64,000 nucleotides of DNA from Pedobacter sp. PAMC26386. Lineage in GTDB: Bacteria > Bacteroidota > Bacteroidia > Sphingobacteriales > Sphingobacteriaceae. The notes under the pieces are model-generated. The model was not told the origin of the DNA. It searched no databases and saw nothing but the letters and a program-made list of their open reading frames with translations. A program made the translations under genes and the position numbers. Shown here piece after piece: positions 53,840-62,686 of the stretch; the stretch's first letter is position 1, and every line of letters begins with the position of its first letter. The stretch covers positions 1,798,001-1,862,000 of the forward strand of contig CP060294.1 in the NCBI GenBank assembly GCA_014302835.1. Reading direction: 5' to 3'.

Positions 53840-54077
53840 ATGATTAGTGATTTTAAAAACCTTCAATGTATTAACTGACACCGAGATCGATGACTTCCAG
53901 CAACTTGTTACGACCAGACATCTTCAAAAAGGAGACTACTTCATCAAATAAGGTAAGACATGTAAAGAAGTTGCCTTTATAAAAAGCGGCATACTCCGTT
54001 CATTTTCCCCCCACGAATCAGGAGAAGAAATCACTTACTGTATTTCCTTTCCCAATACATTAATGACCGCTTACTCC
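53840..54077 (+). pseudogene. 5' half of a split Crp/Fnr regulator gene
   Basis: Starting MISDFKN at 53840 and, after a frameshift near 53856, reading VLTDTEIDDFQQLVTTRHLQ then KGDYFIK, a TAA at 53949-53951, and GKTCKEVAFIKSGILRSF then EEITYCISFPNTLMTAYS. It ends exactly at GCTTACTCC (54069-54077), where the ~3-kb block begins. The 3' half resumes at 57089 with the same nine bases. The gene was intact once; it now has three separate lesions. Confidence 0.78.
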
Positions 54078-54110
54078 CAATGTCATTAAGTTAAGGGATT
54101 TGAAAGGCAA

Positions 54111-54173
54111 ACCACAGTTAAAGAATCGGGATAATTCCGGTTCTTTATGCCTTCTAAAACTAAAAACTGTGGT
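54111..54173 (+). promoter_or_regulatory. nested hairpins before the transposase start
   Basis: Outer arms ACCACAGTT/AACTGTGGT (54111-54119, 54165-54173) end directly at the ATG 54174. Inner arms AAAGAATCGG/CCGGTTCTTT are at 54120-54129 and 54137-54146. Such a fold could hide the start codon from read-through transcripts, as known for IS10 and IS50. Confidence 0.6.
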
Positions 54174-55414
54174 ATGAATGCAAACTTAGAAATCATTTCA
54201 GATTTAAAGAACTTTATTACGTTGTCGGCTACGCAGCCCGATTTAAAAGAACTTTTCACCGTATCCAAGAGCAACTTCTCCCGAAACCGTAAACTTGGTT
54301 TCGAACGATTGGTATTAATGCTGATCAATTTTTTCAGAAAAAGTTACAGCATTGAGATCGCCGACTTTTATCGTTTGATAAACGGTGAAGAAACCACAGT
54401 GACCAAGTCAGCTTTTTGCCAGCAACGAATGAAGATCAAAGACCTATTTTTTACTTGCTTAAACGAGATACTGGTAGAAAGTTTTTACAAACATTACACC
54501 GAACAGGTTAAGTGCTGGAATGGCTTCAGGCTTATAGCAATAGACAGTTCTATAGCATGTTTAGTAAATACAAAAGATGTAACTTCACACTTTGGAACAC
54601 AGGGAACCATATCAAAGAAATGACTATGGGACAGGTTTTATCTGCTTTTGACATCCTTAATGGTATCACGATTCGGGTGAACATGTTTCCAATTAAAGTG
54701 GCTGAACAAAAACTGGCGCAACATTGGGTGTCGTTTTATTCATCTGACATGTTATTGATTTATGATTGTGGCTACCCCGGCTTTGCTAATTTCTTTCGTC
54801 ATCAGAACAAGGAGGAACCACAGGCATTTTTGACGAGTTGCCCTTTAGGGTTTAGCAAAGAAGTAAAAGCGTTTGTCGACAGTGTAGGAAGTGATACGGT
54901 TAGCTTATTCAGGGCCAATAAGTATTCCTCGGAAGAATTATACAAAAAAGGATTTATCGTCCCTATTGGTTCAACCATTGATGTGCGGTTGATTAAAGTT
55001 GTACTTGATGATGACACTATAGAGGTTTTAGCCACAGACTTGTTCAACAAAACAGATTATCCTTATGATGCATTTAAGGAATTATATTTTACATGCTGGA
55101 GAATAGAAACTAAATACGATACGATTAAAAACCAGTTGCCGCTGGAAGCTTTCAGCGGGCAAAAGGTCGCTACCATTATGCAAGATTTCTATATAACATT
55201 TTTTCTGTCTAACCTGCAGGAGATTATAGCCAAACCATATGAAAGTCAGCTGATCAGGATAAATGAGAATAGAAACCATAATTATAAAATCAATCGTAAT
55301 ATCGCCTTTGGAATGATGAAAAACAGGATTATAGAAGTGTTTATGGTCTACAATCCTGAAAAAATACTGCAAAGTTTGGAAATACTATTTATACAGCACA
55401 TTGAACCTGTCTGA
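54174..55414 (+). pseudogene. IS4 family transposase, frameshifted
   Basis: From ATG 54174. The first frame covers the N-terminal domain and the first catalytic aspartate (LIAIDSSIA) and ends SHFGTQG. The second frame takes over as NHIKEMTMGQVLSAFD, with the second Asp in LLIYDCGYPG and the Glu region CWRIETKYDTIKNQLPLE. A missing G in the run at 54602-54604 explains the shift. Since IS4 transposases are a single ORF, this copy is probably inactive unless it is a sequencing error. Confidence 0.85.
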
Positions 55415-55574
55415 CCTAACCGAAAATATACACATCAACGAATAACGGTCAAAGCAAGATGTAAATAATAAGCTTTGCCTTGAATCTAACTTTTAAAAGG
55501 GTTGAGTGCGATCTCGCCCAATTTTACACTAAACCAATGTTGCCTGATAGTTTGTCTTTATCGCTTTTCTGTAT

Positions 55575-56321
55575 TTACCACGGAATTTCGCCAGTTTCCG
55601 GACTGCTTTCTTCACTGAAAAACTTTCCTGTTGGTGCATTTTGGTCTATAAGTGCATGTTTTGCAATTCTATTTCCTGCAACTTCTACATCACCTCCTGC
55701 TTGATTTGTAAAGTCAGTTTTGGTATAACCTGGGCATACCGCATTAATTCTGAAAGCTGTATCACGCAATTCATACGCTAAATGAACCGTGTACATGTTC
55801 ATAGCAGATTTTGATGAAGCGTACACCACAAATTTTGCATAGTCATACGCTGGCCAATTTGGGTTACTCTGTAGCGAAAGGGAACCCACGCTAGTACTTA
55901 CATTTACAATTCTTGGCTCGGGTGATTTTTTTAATAAACTCATAAACGCCTGGGTAGTCCTTACAACGCCATACAGGTTCACTTCAAATACTTCCTGATA
56001 ATGATCTACGCTCGTTTCTTGTGCATTTTGTGGCATTATTCCGCTTATACCTGCATTGTTTATCAAAACATCTAAATGGCCTTTTTCCTTTTCAATGACG
56101 CTTTTTGCAGATAAAATAGTTTGGAGACTGGTAACGTCTATTTCAATTGCCTTGATATTTTGAAAACCTTTTTCAAGGAGTTCTTTTACAACTTCTTCTC
56201 CTTTTTTCAGATCTCTGCTCCCTAAATAAACGAATAATCCTTTTTTTGAAAGTTGTTTTGCAGTCTCTAAACCAATACCTTTGTTGGCGCCTGTAATTAA
56301 TGCTGATTTCATCTTTTTCAT
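55575..56321 (-). CDS. SDR family NAD(P)-dependent oxidoreductase
   Basis: 248 residues. TGANKGIG cofactor loop near 11-18, NNAGISG, catalytic Tyr/Lys in VVYASSKSAMN, and a CPGYTKTDFT segment. It is closest in style to carbonyl-reductase-like SDRs. It lies inside the 3-kb block, 69 bp downstream of the Crp/Fnr gene on the same strand, with a perfect TTTACCATTTGGTAAA palindrome in between, as in the module at 20.7-22.2 kb. Unlike that SDR, this one keeps YxxxK, so it is likely active. Confidence 0.92.
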   Translation of the reverse strand: MKKMKSALITGANKGIGLETAKQLSKKGLFVYLGSRDLKKGEEVVKELLEKGFQNIKAIEIDVTSLQTILSAKSVIEKEKGHLDVLINNAGISGIMPQNAQETSVDHYQEVFEVNLYGVVRTTQAFMSLLKKSPEPRIVNVSTSVGSLSLQSNPNWPAYDYAKFVVYASSKSAMNMYTVHLAYELRDTAFRINAVCPGYTKTDFTNQAGGDVEVAGNRIAKHALIDQNAPTGKFFSEESSPETGEIPW

Positions 56322-56365
56322 TTTTAAGTAACTGTGTAAAATTGATGCTTAAAAAAATGGGATCA

Positions 56366-56381
56366 TTTACCATTTGGTAAA
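56366..56381. promoter_or_regulatory. Crp/Fnr candidate operator, second copy
   Basis: An exact copy of the 16-bp palindrome at 21350-21365, between the second Crp/Fnr gene and its SDR. Confidence 0.72.
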
Positions 56382-56390
56382 ACCGCATTA

Positions 56391-56957
56391 TTAGCGAATG
56401 TTTTTTCTTATCCTGCTTAGGGATTGTTGCGTAACCCCTAAGTATGAAGCAATGTAAGCCAAAGGAATAAGGTTACTAAGTGATGGGTAATTCTCCAGAA
56501 ACTCCAAGTAACGACTGGTGGCATCCTGAGAAATTACAGGGCCTTTCCTTGACTTTTGGTACAGGCACTTTTGAACCATTTTGTTCTTAATATTGTCCCA
56601 ACCCACAATTGTATGTGAAAGCTCATCCCAATCATGTTTTGAAAAAACAATAAGCTTGCAATCCGTGCAGGCTTCTAAATATTCTGATGAAGCGGTATTA
56701 GATTCAAAATTGACGTAATCAACAGCAAGACTATCCTTACCGATAAAACATCTGGTTATTTCCTCACCTTTATTGTTGTAGTAACAACCCCGAATAACAC
56801 CGTCTATAATAAAACCAACCCGCCTTGGGATTAATCCCGCCTAGGAGAAATATGAATCCTTTTTCAGTTCTACCGATGTCGTTTTTGACTCAATGAGTTC
56901 GATTTGTTGTTTGTTGAGATTGCCAAATTGTAAAATATATTCTATCAACTCTTTCAT
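56391..56957 (-). pseudogene. Crp/Fnr family regulator with internal stop
   Basis: A 189-codon frame from ATG 56957. A TAG at 56841-56843 (codon 39) interrupts the N-terminal barrel; otherwise the frame is open to the stop at 56391. The C-terminus VTQQSLSRIRKNIR matches that of 20755-21339. The paralogue shares the SDR neighbour and operator. A diverged operator (56991-57006) is upstream of its own start. The stop is a single-base change and could be a sequencing error. Confidence 0.82.
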
Positions 56958-56990
56958 AGTAGCAAGTTATACAAAGTAAATTCTGGACAA

Positions 56991-57006
56991 TTTATCATTT
57001 GGTAAT
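56991..57006. promoter_or_regulatory. diverged Crp/Fnr operator-like site
   Basis: TTTATCATTTGGTAAT differs from the 16-bp operator at two positions and lies 34 bp upstream of the Crp/Fnr start. On the minus strand it is followed by TACTTTG, a weak -7 box. Possible autoregulation. Confidence 0.5.
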
Positions 57007-57088
57007 TAGTATAATTTGATCTAAAGCTAATTATAATCCGGTGATGCTTTTTAGAGATAATGTTTATAATTATTCCAACGATTAATAA

Positions 57089-57424
57089 GCTTACTCCTCA
57101 TTTATCACCTCACTTCCAATCCTGGAGAACATACAGGTAGTTGCACATTGTGAATTGTTAACTGTACAAAAGACAGCAATAGATAAATTATTACAATCCA
57201 GTATCAATTGGATTAACTTCTTAAAGATCATTGCTGAACAACAATATATAGAATTAGAAAAACGCTTATTTCTCTTCCAAAAGGAGAAAGCAAAAAAAAG
57301 GTACAAGGATCTACTTGAAAATCAGCCTGCTTATATTCAGCAGATCCCTTTGCAATATCTCGCTTCCTATCTAGGTATCACGCCAAGACATTTAAGCCGG
57401 TTGAGAAAAGAGATCTTTTTTTAG
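57089..57424 (+). pseudogene. 3' half of the split Crp/Fnr regulator gene
   Basis: After a stop at 57086-57088 the frame opens AYSSFITSLPILENIQVV and ends with the winged helix IPLQYLASYLGITPRHLSRLRKEIFF. AYS is encoded by the same GCTTACTCC that ends the 5' half at 54077. Joined, the two pieces give one normal ~190-residue Crp/Fnr protein. This half has no start codon of its own at the junction. Confidence 0.78.
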
Positions 57425-57443
57425 ATAAATGTCCTGTTCTTAG

Positions 57444-57757
57444 CATAAATGGCCAGATACCTTTGTCCTGATCATAAATGGACATCCCAATAAAGAGAGC
57501 TTTAATTATGCTCTGGCAAATGCCGGCCTTACTTATCAATACAGAAAAAACTCTGTCTGGTGGGATAAATTACTGACCGGAAAAACAGCCAGGATTATCA
57601 CCACTCTGGATCAACCTGCCTGGTATTACTGGCTTTTTTACGGACATCCAAGTGTAAATCAGTTAAAAAAAGCACACGGGAGTTTTGCGGAATTAAACCT
57701 GTTGCTGTTACCTATGTTGGAATTATAAAGACGGCAGGGGTTCAGCAAAGAGCATAA
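57444..57757 (+). pseudogene. NAD(P)H-dependent oxidoreductase (flavodoxin-like) remnant
   Basis: Reads FVLIINGHPNKESFNYALAN, then jumps to AGLTYQYRKNSVWWDKLLTG, with the middle of the protein deleted. A frameshift follows near 57680-57700, and the true frame ends with FCGIKPVAVTYVGIIKTAGVQQ to the TAA at 57755. These are the N- and C-terminal motifs of KefF/MdaB-type quinone reductases. It follows the broken Crp/Fnr gene, so a former regulator/reductase pair decayed together. Confidence 0.72.
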
Positions 57758-57865
57758 TGAATTTCCAGAATCTATCAATTAGGTCAAAAACAAAAATAAT
57801 AGTCACAATTCAAATTACATCTTACAACTATGAGGATTTCCGTTTGATTTTTATAAATTACGCTT

Positions 57866-58774
57866 ATGAAATCAACAGAGAGCGTTCAGGATTTTTATAT
57901 TCGTGTACCCAATGCTAATCCATTAGGCTTAACAATTGATAATGCAGGAGCCGGCCATTTTAATGTTTTTAACAGAGCAAATTGTTCAACAATTACTCCT
58001 TACAGTAGGCGTGATTTTTATAAAGTATCCCTGATTATTGGCACAGGTAAACTGCACTATGCAGATAAGTGGATTTATATAGATAAACCAGCTTTGTTAT
58101 TTTCCAATCCGATCATCCCATATTCCTGGGAAGCAGAATCGGAATTGCAAGAAGGCTGGTTCTGTCTTTTCACAGAAACCTTTATACAGAGTGGTGAGCG
58201 TAAAGAATCCTTACAAGAGTCTCCCTTGTTCCGTATCGGCAGTAATCCTGTCTTCTTTGTGAACGAGACTCAGCAACAGGAAATTTCAGATATCTTCAAT
58301 AAAATGACTAAAGAGATCACTTCAGATTACCTTCACAGGTACAGCCTGTTACGTAATTATCTTCACCTGATCATTCATGAAGCCATGAAAATGAATCCCG
58401 CAGAGAATTTCGAAAAGCATACCAATGCATCTTCCCGGATTACCTCTTTGTTTATGGAACTCATGGAAAGACAATTCCCCATAGACACCCCGCAACTATC
58501 ACTTCAGTTAAAAACTGCAAATGACTATGCAAGAAGCCTTTCAATACATGTGAACCACCTAAACCGTTCAGTTAAAGAAGCAACCGGAAAAACCACTACA
58601 GATCATATTGCCGCAAGAATAACCCGGGAAGCAAGAGCATTATTACAACATACAGACTGGAATATTTCAGAAATCGCCTATGGCCTTGGATTTGAATACC
58701 CGGCATACTTCACTAATTTTTTCAAGAAAAACACCGGAGTCTCCCCGATTGAAATTCGTCAGCTGGCCATCTGA
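57866..58774 (+). CDS. AraC family transcriptional regulator
   Basis: 302 residues. A cupin-type sensing domain in the first ~170 residues (YKVSLIIGTGKLHYADKWIYIDKPALLF) precedes two C-terminal helix-turn-helix units (ANDYARSLSIHVNHLNRSVKEATGKTT, NISEIAYGLGFEYPAYFTNFFKKNTGVSPIEIR). The next gene is an aldo/keto reductase whose promoter has three 21-bp-spaced repeats, a typical AraC-family binding array. The pair is probably a regulator-target unit. Confidence 0.9.
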   Translation: MKSTESVQDFYIRVPNANPLGLTIDNAGAGHFNVFNRANCSTITPYSRRDFYKVSLIIGTGKLHYADKWIYIDKPALLFSNPIIPYSWEAESELQEGWFCLFTETFIQSGERKESLQESPLFRIGSNPVFFVNETQQQEISDIFNKMTKEITSDYLHRYSLLRNYLHLIIHEAMKMNPAENFEKHTNASSRITSLFMELMERQFPIDTPQLSLQLKTANDYARSLSIHVNHLNRSVKEATGKTTTDHIAARITREARALLQHTDWNISEIAYGLGFEYPAYFTNFFKKNTGVSPIEIRQLAI

Positions 58775-58809
58775 TAATTATCAGATATTAATTTCGTTCT
58801 CATTAGGTA

Positions 58810-58874
58810 GTTTGATTATTATAACTATCTGTTTGAATAGTATAACTCCCTGTTTAGATCTCCACTTAACTTTG
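58810..58874 (+). promoter_or_regulatory. aldo/keto reductase promoter with three 21-bp-phased repeats
   Basis: GTTTGA starts at 58810, GTTTGA at 58831 and GTTTAGA at 58852, each 21 bp apart; TATAACT also recurs at 58820 and 58841. TAACTTTG (58867-58874) is the -7 box, 20 bp before the ATG. Direct repeats two helical turns apart suit AraC-type dimers. Confidence 0.7.
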
Positions 58875-58894
58875 TTCTATCAAATCTGATCATT

Positions 58895-59896
58895 ATGAAA
58901 TATAGAAATCTAGGTACAACTAAAGAAAAATTATCAGCTATCGGACTCGGCTGTATGGGAATGAGCTTTGCATACGGTCCAACAGATGATACTGAGAGTA
59001 TAGCAACTTTGCATAAAGCAATAGACCTTGGAATTAATTTCTGGGATACCGCTGATGTCTATGCTAATGGACTAAACGAAGAACTAATTTCACAAGTGCT
59101 GGTTCCTAACAGAGATAAAATATTTATTGCGACCAAATTCGGTTTTCGTTTTAAAGAAGATGTGACTGCACCAGCTAATACGGCCGGGACCTATTTTGAT
59201 GGCTCACCAAAATGGATAAAAATTGCTGTAGAAAAAAGTCTGAAGCGATTAAAAATTGATACAATAGACTTATACTATGCCCATCGTGTAGACCCGAATG
59301 TACCTATAGAAGATACCGTTGGGGCTATGGCCGAACTGGTCAAAGAAGGAAAAGTACGTTATCTTGGATTGAGTGAGGCCTCTCCGTCATCTATTCGGAA
59401 AGCACATGCCGTCCATCCTATTGCCGCTTTACAAAGTGAATATTCGCTATTGACAAGAGACGTAGAGAAAGAAATTTTAAGTACCGTAAGAGAGTTAGGT
59501 ATTTCACTTATCCCATATTCACCACTTGCCAGAGGCCTGGTAACTAACACACTGGATATATCTACTCTATCAGATAACGATTTCCGTAAGACTTTACCTC
59601 GTTATCAGCAGGAAAACATGGATAACAATGCCAAATTAATCAGTGGTTTCGCTGCACTTGCTCTGGAGAAGAACTGTACACCAGCACAATTGGCTCTAGC
59701 CTGGGTACTTGCGCAAGGAGAAGATATGATCCCAATTCCAGGTACGAAAAAACGTAAATATCTGGAAGAGAACGCCGGTGCCGTAGACATTGCCTTATTA
59801 GCAGCTGATTTAAAAGCTATTGATGAGCTGATGTTACGTTTTCCAGTGAGTGGTGACCGTTATCATGAAGGAGCAATGAAAATGGTAAATCACTAA
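58895..59896 (+). CDS. aldo/keto reductase
   Basis: 333 residues. The (beta/alpha)8 AKR pattern is clear: [25 protein letters not shown] (Asp51 and Tyr56 of the catalytic tetrad), FIATKFGF (Lys), [19 protein letters not shown] (His), and [13 protein letters not shown] for NADPH binding. It resembles the AKR13/YakC-type group. It probably reduces aldehydes or ketones with NADPH under control of the adjacent AraC protein. A 30-bp-arm terminator follows. Confidence 0.93.
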   Translation: MKYRNLGTTKEKLSAIGLGCMGMSFAYGPTDDTESIATLHKAIDLGINFWDTADVYANGLNEELISQVLVPNRDKIFIATKFGFRFKEDVTAPANTAGTYFDGSPKWIKIAVEKSLKRLKIDTIDLYYAHRVDPNVPIEDTVGAMAELVKEGKVRYLGLSEASPSSIRKAHAVHPIAALQSEYSLLTRDVEKEILSTVRELGISLIPYSPLARGLVTNTLDISTLSDNDFRKTLPRYQQENMDNNAKLISGFAALALEKNCTPAQLALAWVLAQGEDMIPIPGTKKRKYLEENAGAVDIALLAADLKAIDELMLRFPVSGDRYHEGAMKMVNH

Positions 59897-59923
59897 CCAT
59901 AAGCTTCAGTTAAATCAACTCAT

Positions 59924-59998
59924 AAAAAAGATTGTTGTAATTTGAACCATCAGAACTGCCTTAAGGCGCTGATGGTTCAAATTACAACAATCTTTTTT
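59924..59998. terminator. very long hairpin terminator, 30-bp arms
   Basis: Perfect arms at 59924-59953 and 59969-59998, loop with an inner GCC-TTAA-GGC stem, A-run before and T-run after. It lies 28 bp after the aldo/keto reductase stop and ends transcription in both directions. The small ORF inside the arms is a by-product. Confidence 0.88.
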
Positions 59999-60092
59999 TA
60001 TTTCAGATCTCTTCATTTCTCTAGAATTTTTACGCGTAACATTTTTTATCGATCTTACTCTAAAATTCAAAATCCTAATAACTTACTACCTT

Positions 60093-61880
60093 ATGATCAC
60101 ATCACAAAAACTAATCTATCGGTTAAGTGCCTGCTGTTTGTTTGCTATGGTCCCATTCGCTGCAAACTCACAAACACATGCCGATAAAACATGGATCATC
60201 AAATCAAATACCTATGCAGAGCAGCTAATCAATCTTGATCAAAAATACGCTCCAGAATACGGCTCATCACAAGGTCTCTCCGCTTACGACACCCTAATTT
60301 CTGTTCCCACTTTAGCCAATCGGTTAGCCGAAAGAAAAGAAGAAGAAATTCTAGCAGAAAAATACAAAGCATCTTTACAAACAGAAAAAGATGCCGCAGT
60401 AAAGCAAGATTTGAATATTCTAATTTCACATCTAAACCTTGCCTTCAAGACACAGGATTTCGAATCAAAGCGAAAAATACCTTTTTTAAATGCTACCAGT
60501 TCTATTTATGAAGGGCTACAAACCTTACTTGATGATCAGACACCAGAAAAAAGACGGGCAGCCGCAGTTATTCGCTTACAAAAATATGCAGGTCTAGTCC
60601 GCGGATTTATCCCTTTAACAACCATTTTCAAAGAACGTGTTCTTCTACAGATGAAGAGTAAAGACATGATCTACCCCTCTAAACAGGAAATGGAAGTTAA
60701 TCTATCCCGCAATGCCAGTATCATTAACGGAATTGCAGACCTATTTAAGAAATACAAACTCACAGGCTGGGAAAAAGCATACGCTGTACTGAAAAAGCAA
60801 GTCGAAGATTATGACCAGTGGACACGCAGTAATGTACTTTCTAAAGCCCGTACAGATTTCAGAATGACCGGTGAAGAATACGCCTTACAACTGGAACAAT
60901 ATGGTGTAACTATCGCGCCGGATCAATTAGCGCAAATGGCACACCAGGCCTTTACCGAAATTCAGAATGAGATGAAACCCATTGCTGAGCAGATTGCAAA
61001 ACAGCGAAACTGGCCTTCTTCCGACTATCGGGATGTAATCCGTAATCTTAAAAAAGAACAGATTCACGGTGATTCTATCATTCCAATTTACGAAAGACAC
61101 TTAAAAGATATAGAAGCTATCATTTTAGAAAAACAACTGGTGACCTTACCAACACGCCCTGCTATTATCCGTTTGGCTACTACTGCAGAAACAGCACGAT
61201 CACCAGCACCACACATGGTCCCACCCCCATTTTTGAATAATACAGGTCAGCGTGGTGTATTTGTATTACCCTTAAACATGCCGCCTGCGCCAGGCGAAAA
61301 AGAGTCAGATAAATATGATGATTTCACTTTTGACGCTGCGTCATGGACGATAATTGCACATGAAGCCAGACCGGGACACGAACTTCAATTTGATAAAATG
61401 GTAGAAGAAGGTGTTTCCCAGGCCCGTAGTTTGTACGCATTTAACTCTACAAACGCTGAAGGATGGGGCTTGTACTCAGAATATATTACCCGCCCATATA
61501 TGCCCCTAGAAGGTCAACTGGTCTCTTTAGACTATAGGTTACTAAGAGCTGCTCGTGCTTTTCTTGATCCTGAAGTTCAATCCGGTAAAATCAACCAACA
61601 AGAAGTTAAAAAGATCCTGATGCAAGACATAGTTCAATCGTCGGCAATGGCACAACAGGAAGTTGAGCGTTATACGATCCAATCACCAGGACAAGCTAAC
61701 AGCTACTTTTACGGTTTCACTAAAATGATTGCCTTAAGAAAAGATACTGAAGCTGCTTTAGGTACAAAATTCAGCGCACTGCGTTTTCACGATTTTATCC
61801 TATCTCAGGGCTTGCTTCCGCCAGCTTTAATCAGAAATGCAGTGATGACAACTTTTATACCTGCAGAAAAAAATCTTTAA
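60093..61880 (+). CDS. DUF885 family exported metallopeptidase-like protein
   Basis: 595 residues. A signal peptide ends near AANSQ. DUF885 signature: HEARPGHELQFDKMVE near 433-449 (a zinc-binding HExxxGH-type site), then NAEGWGLYSEY and LDYRLLRAARAFLDPEVQSG. Family members are putative periplasmic or exported peptidases, and some act on amino-acid polymers. No partner genes are adjacent. A 19-bp-arm hairpin follows the stop. Confidence 0.88.
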   Translation: MITSQKLIYRLSACCLFAMVPFAANSQTHADKTWIIKSNTYAEQLINLDQKYAPEYGSSQGLSAYDTLISVPTLANRLAERKEEEILAEKYKASLQTEKDAAVKQDLNILISHLNLAFKTQDFESKRKIPFLNATSSIYEGLQTLLDDQTPEKRRAAAVIRLQKYAGLVRGFIPLTTIFKERVLLQMKSKDMIYPSKQEMEVNLSRNASIINGIADLFKKYKLTGWEKAYAVLKKQVEDYDQWTRSNVLSKARTDFRMTGEEYALQLEQYGVTIAPDQLAQMAHQAFTEIQNEMKPIAEQIAKQRNWPSSDYRDVIRNLKKEQIHGDSIIPIYERHLKDIEAIILEKQLVTLPTRPAIIRLATTAETARSPAPHMVPPPFLNNTGQRGVFVLPLNMPPAPGEKESDKYDDFTFDAASWTIIAHEARPGHELQFDKMVEEGVSQARSLYAFNSTNAEGWGLYSEYITRPYMPLEGQLVSLDYRLLRAARAFLDPEVQSGKINQQEVKKILMQDIVQSSAMAQQEVERYTIQSPGQANSYFYGFTKMIALRKDTEAALGTKFSALRFHDFILSQGLLPPALIRNAVMTTFIPAEKNL

Positions 61881-61892
61881 CAGTTAACTCTT

Positions 61893-61935
61893 AGAGTCTG
61901 TTTAGAATTTAAATCATAAATTTTAAACAGACTCT
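61893..61935 (+). terminator. hairpin terminator / repeat unit
   Basis: 19-bp arms AGAGTCTGTTTAGAATTTA/TAAATTTTAAACAGACTCT with one wobble pair. Related in sequence to the hairpin at 46476-46520. Confidence 0.75.
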
Positions 61936-61975
61936 TACAAAAACTATTTAGTTTTACAGGATCAAACTATTACTC

Positions 61976-62686
61976 ATGAAGTTAGCGCTCACTTTTCTCT
62001 TTCTTTGTATATCAACAGTTACATTCGCACAAACGACGCATTATCCAGATAAACCATCAACGCATGGAATGATGCTGATGGGCACTGAGGTGATTTATGC
62101 CTCCCACCTGCCCATGTTTCATAGCCCGCATGACTATCAGATCATATCAATTCTGGAGCTAACAAAAGAGGCACAGGAACGGTATATACAGGACAGAAAA
62201 AGCCATCCTGATGAATTAATCTATACGATTGAACCTGAAACACTTGTATTACCTGAAATGATGAACCACTCCAAGGTATTCAAAGCAAACATCTATCGCG
62301 GTCATTTTGAAAGAGGTGGTACTAAATTCCTTGAAAACATCCCCGTAAGGATAAAACAAATCATTTACTACAAACAGTTTGACAAAAACGGTATAAAACC
62401 AGCCAACCTTCAATATCTTCTTTTTGGTAATGATAAAGAACAGTTTCTGGTTCACCGGATAAGTTCCAAACCAGATTTTGACGAAAACATCGCCGTTCAA
62501 TTAAAAGATAAAAAAGCCTTAAAAGCTATAGTTGACAACCTATATATTACTATTGAGTTTCCAGAAAATGATCTACGCAAACCATTTTCCTGGAAACATA
62601 ATATGGGGAACAGGAAACACACACATGAACCTGTTCATTTTCCAAATCACCAGGTACTTTATTTAGAATATGGTGATTTAGATTAG
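61976..62686 (+). CDS. hypothetical exported protein
   Basis: 236 residues, signal peptide ~19 (FAQTT). Many histidines (HYPDKPSTHGMM, SHLPMFHSPHDYQ, HTHEPVHFPNHQ) suggest metal binding. No recognised domain. It overlaps the convergent epimerase gene by 4 bp. It could be a Bacteroidota lineage protein with a metal-related role, but this is only inferred from composition. Confidence 0.72.
   Translation: MKLALTFLFLCISTVTFAQTTHYPDKPSTHGMMLMGTEVIYASHLPMFHSPHDYQIISILELTKEAQERYIQDRKSHPDELIYTIEPETLVLPEMMNHSKVFKANIYRGHFERGGTKFLENIPVRIKQIIYYKQFDKNGIKPANLQYLLFGNDKEQFLVHRISSKPDFDENIAVQLKDKKALKAIVDNLYITIEFPENDLRKPFSWKHNMGNRKHTHEPVHFPNHQVLYLEYGDLD

Larger units (their letters stand above)
54078..57088. 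mobile_element. candidate IS4-type transposon with passenger SDR/Crp-Fnr genes
   Basis: A ~3.0-kb block flanked by exact 9-bp direct repeats GCTTACTCC (54069-54077 and 57089-57097) that splits a Crp/Fnr reading frame. The halves rejoin in frame as MTAYSSFITS when one copy is removed. It contains an IS4-family transposase, an SDR and a Crp/Fnr regulator. Repeat length suits an IS4 target duplication. However, I could not find convincing terminal inverted repeats at 54078 and 57088, so the right boundary and the passenger status are tentative. Confidence 0.55.

Noticed and set aside
54602..54604. Programmed frameshift in the IS4 transposase
   Set aside because: IS4-family transposases are single ORFs and the site lacks a slippery motif, so a mutation or sequencing error is more likely.
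55415..55480. Right inverted repeat of the IS4 element
   Set aside because: No sequence complementary to the putative left end (CAATGTCATTAAGTTAAGGG) could be found here or at 57088, so no end is claimed with certainty.
59942..60187. 81-residue ORF between the aldo/keto reductase and DUF885 genes
   Set aside because: It begins inside the 30-bp-arm hairpin and overlaps the DUF885 start; composition is that of a chance frame.
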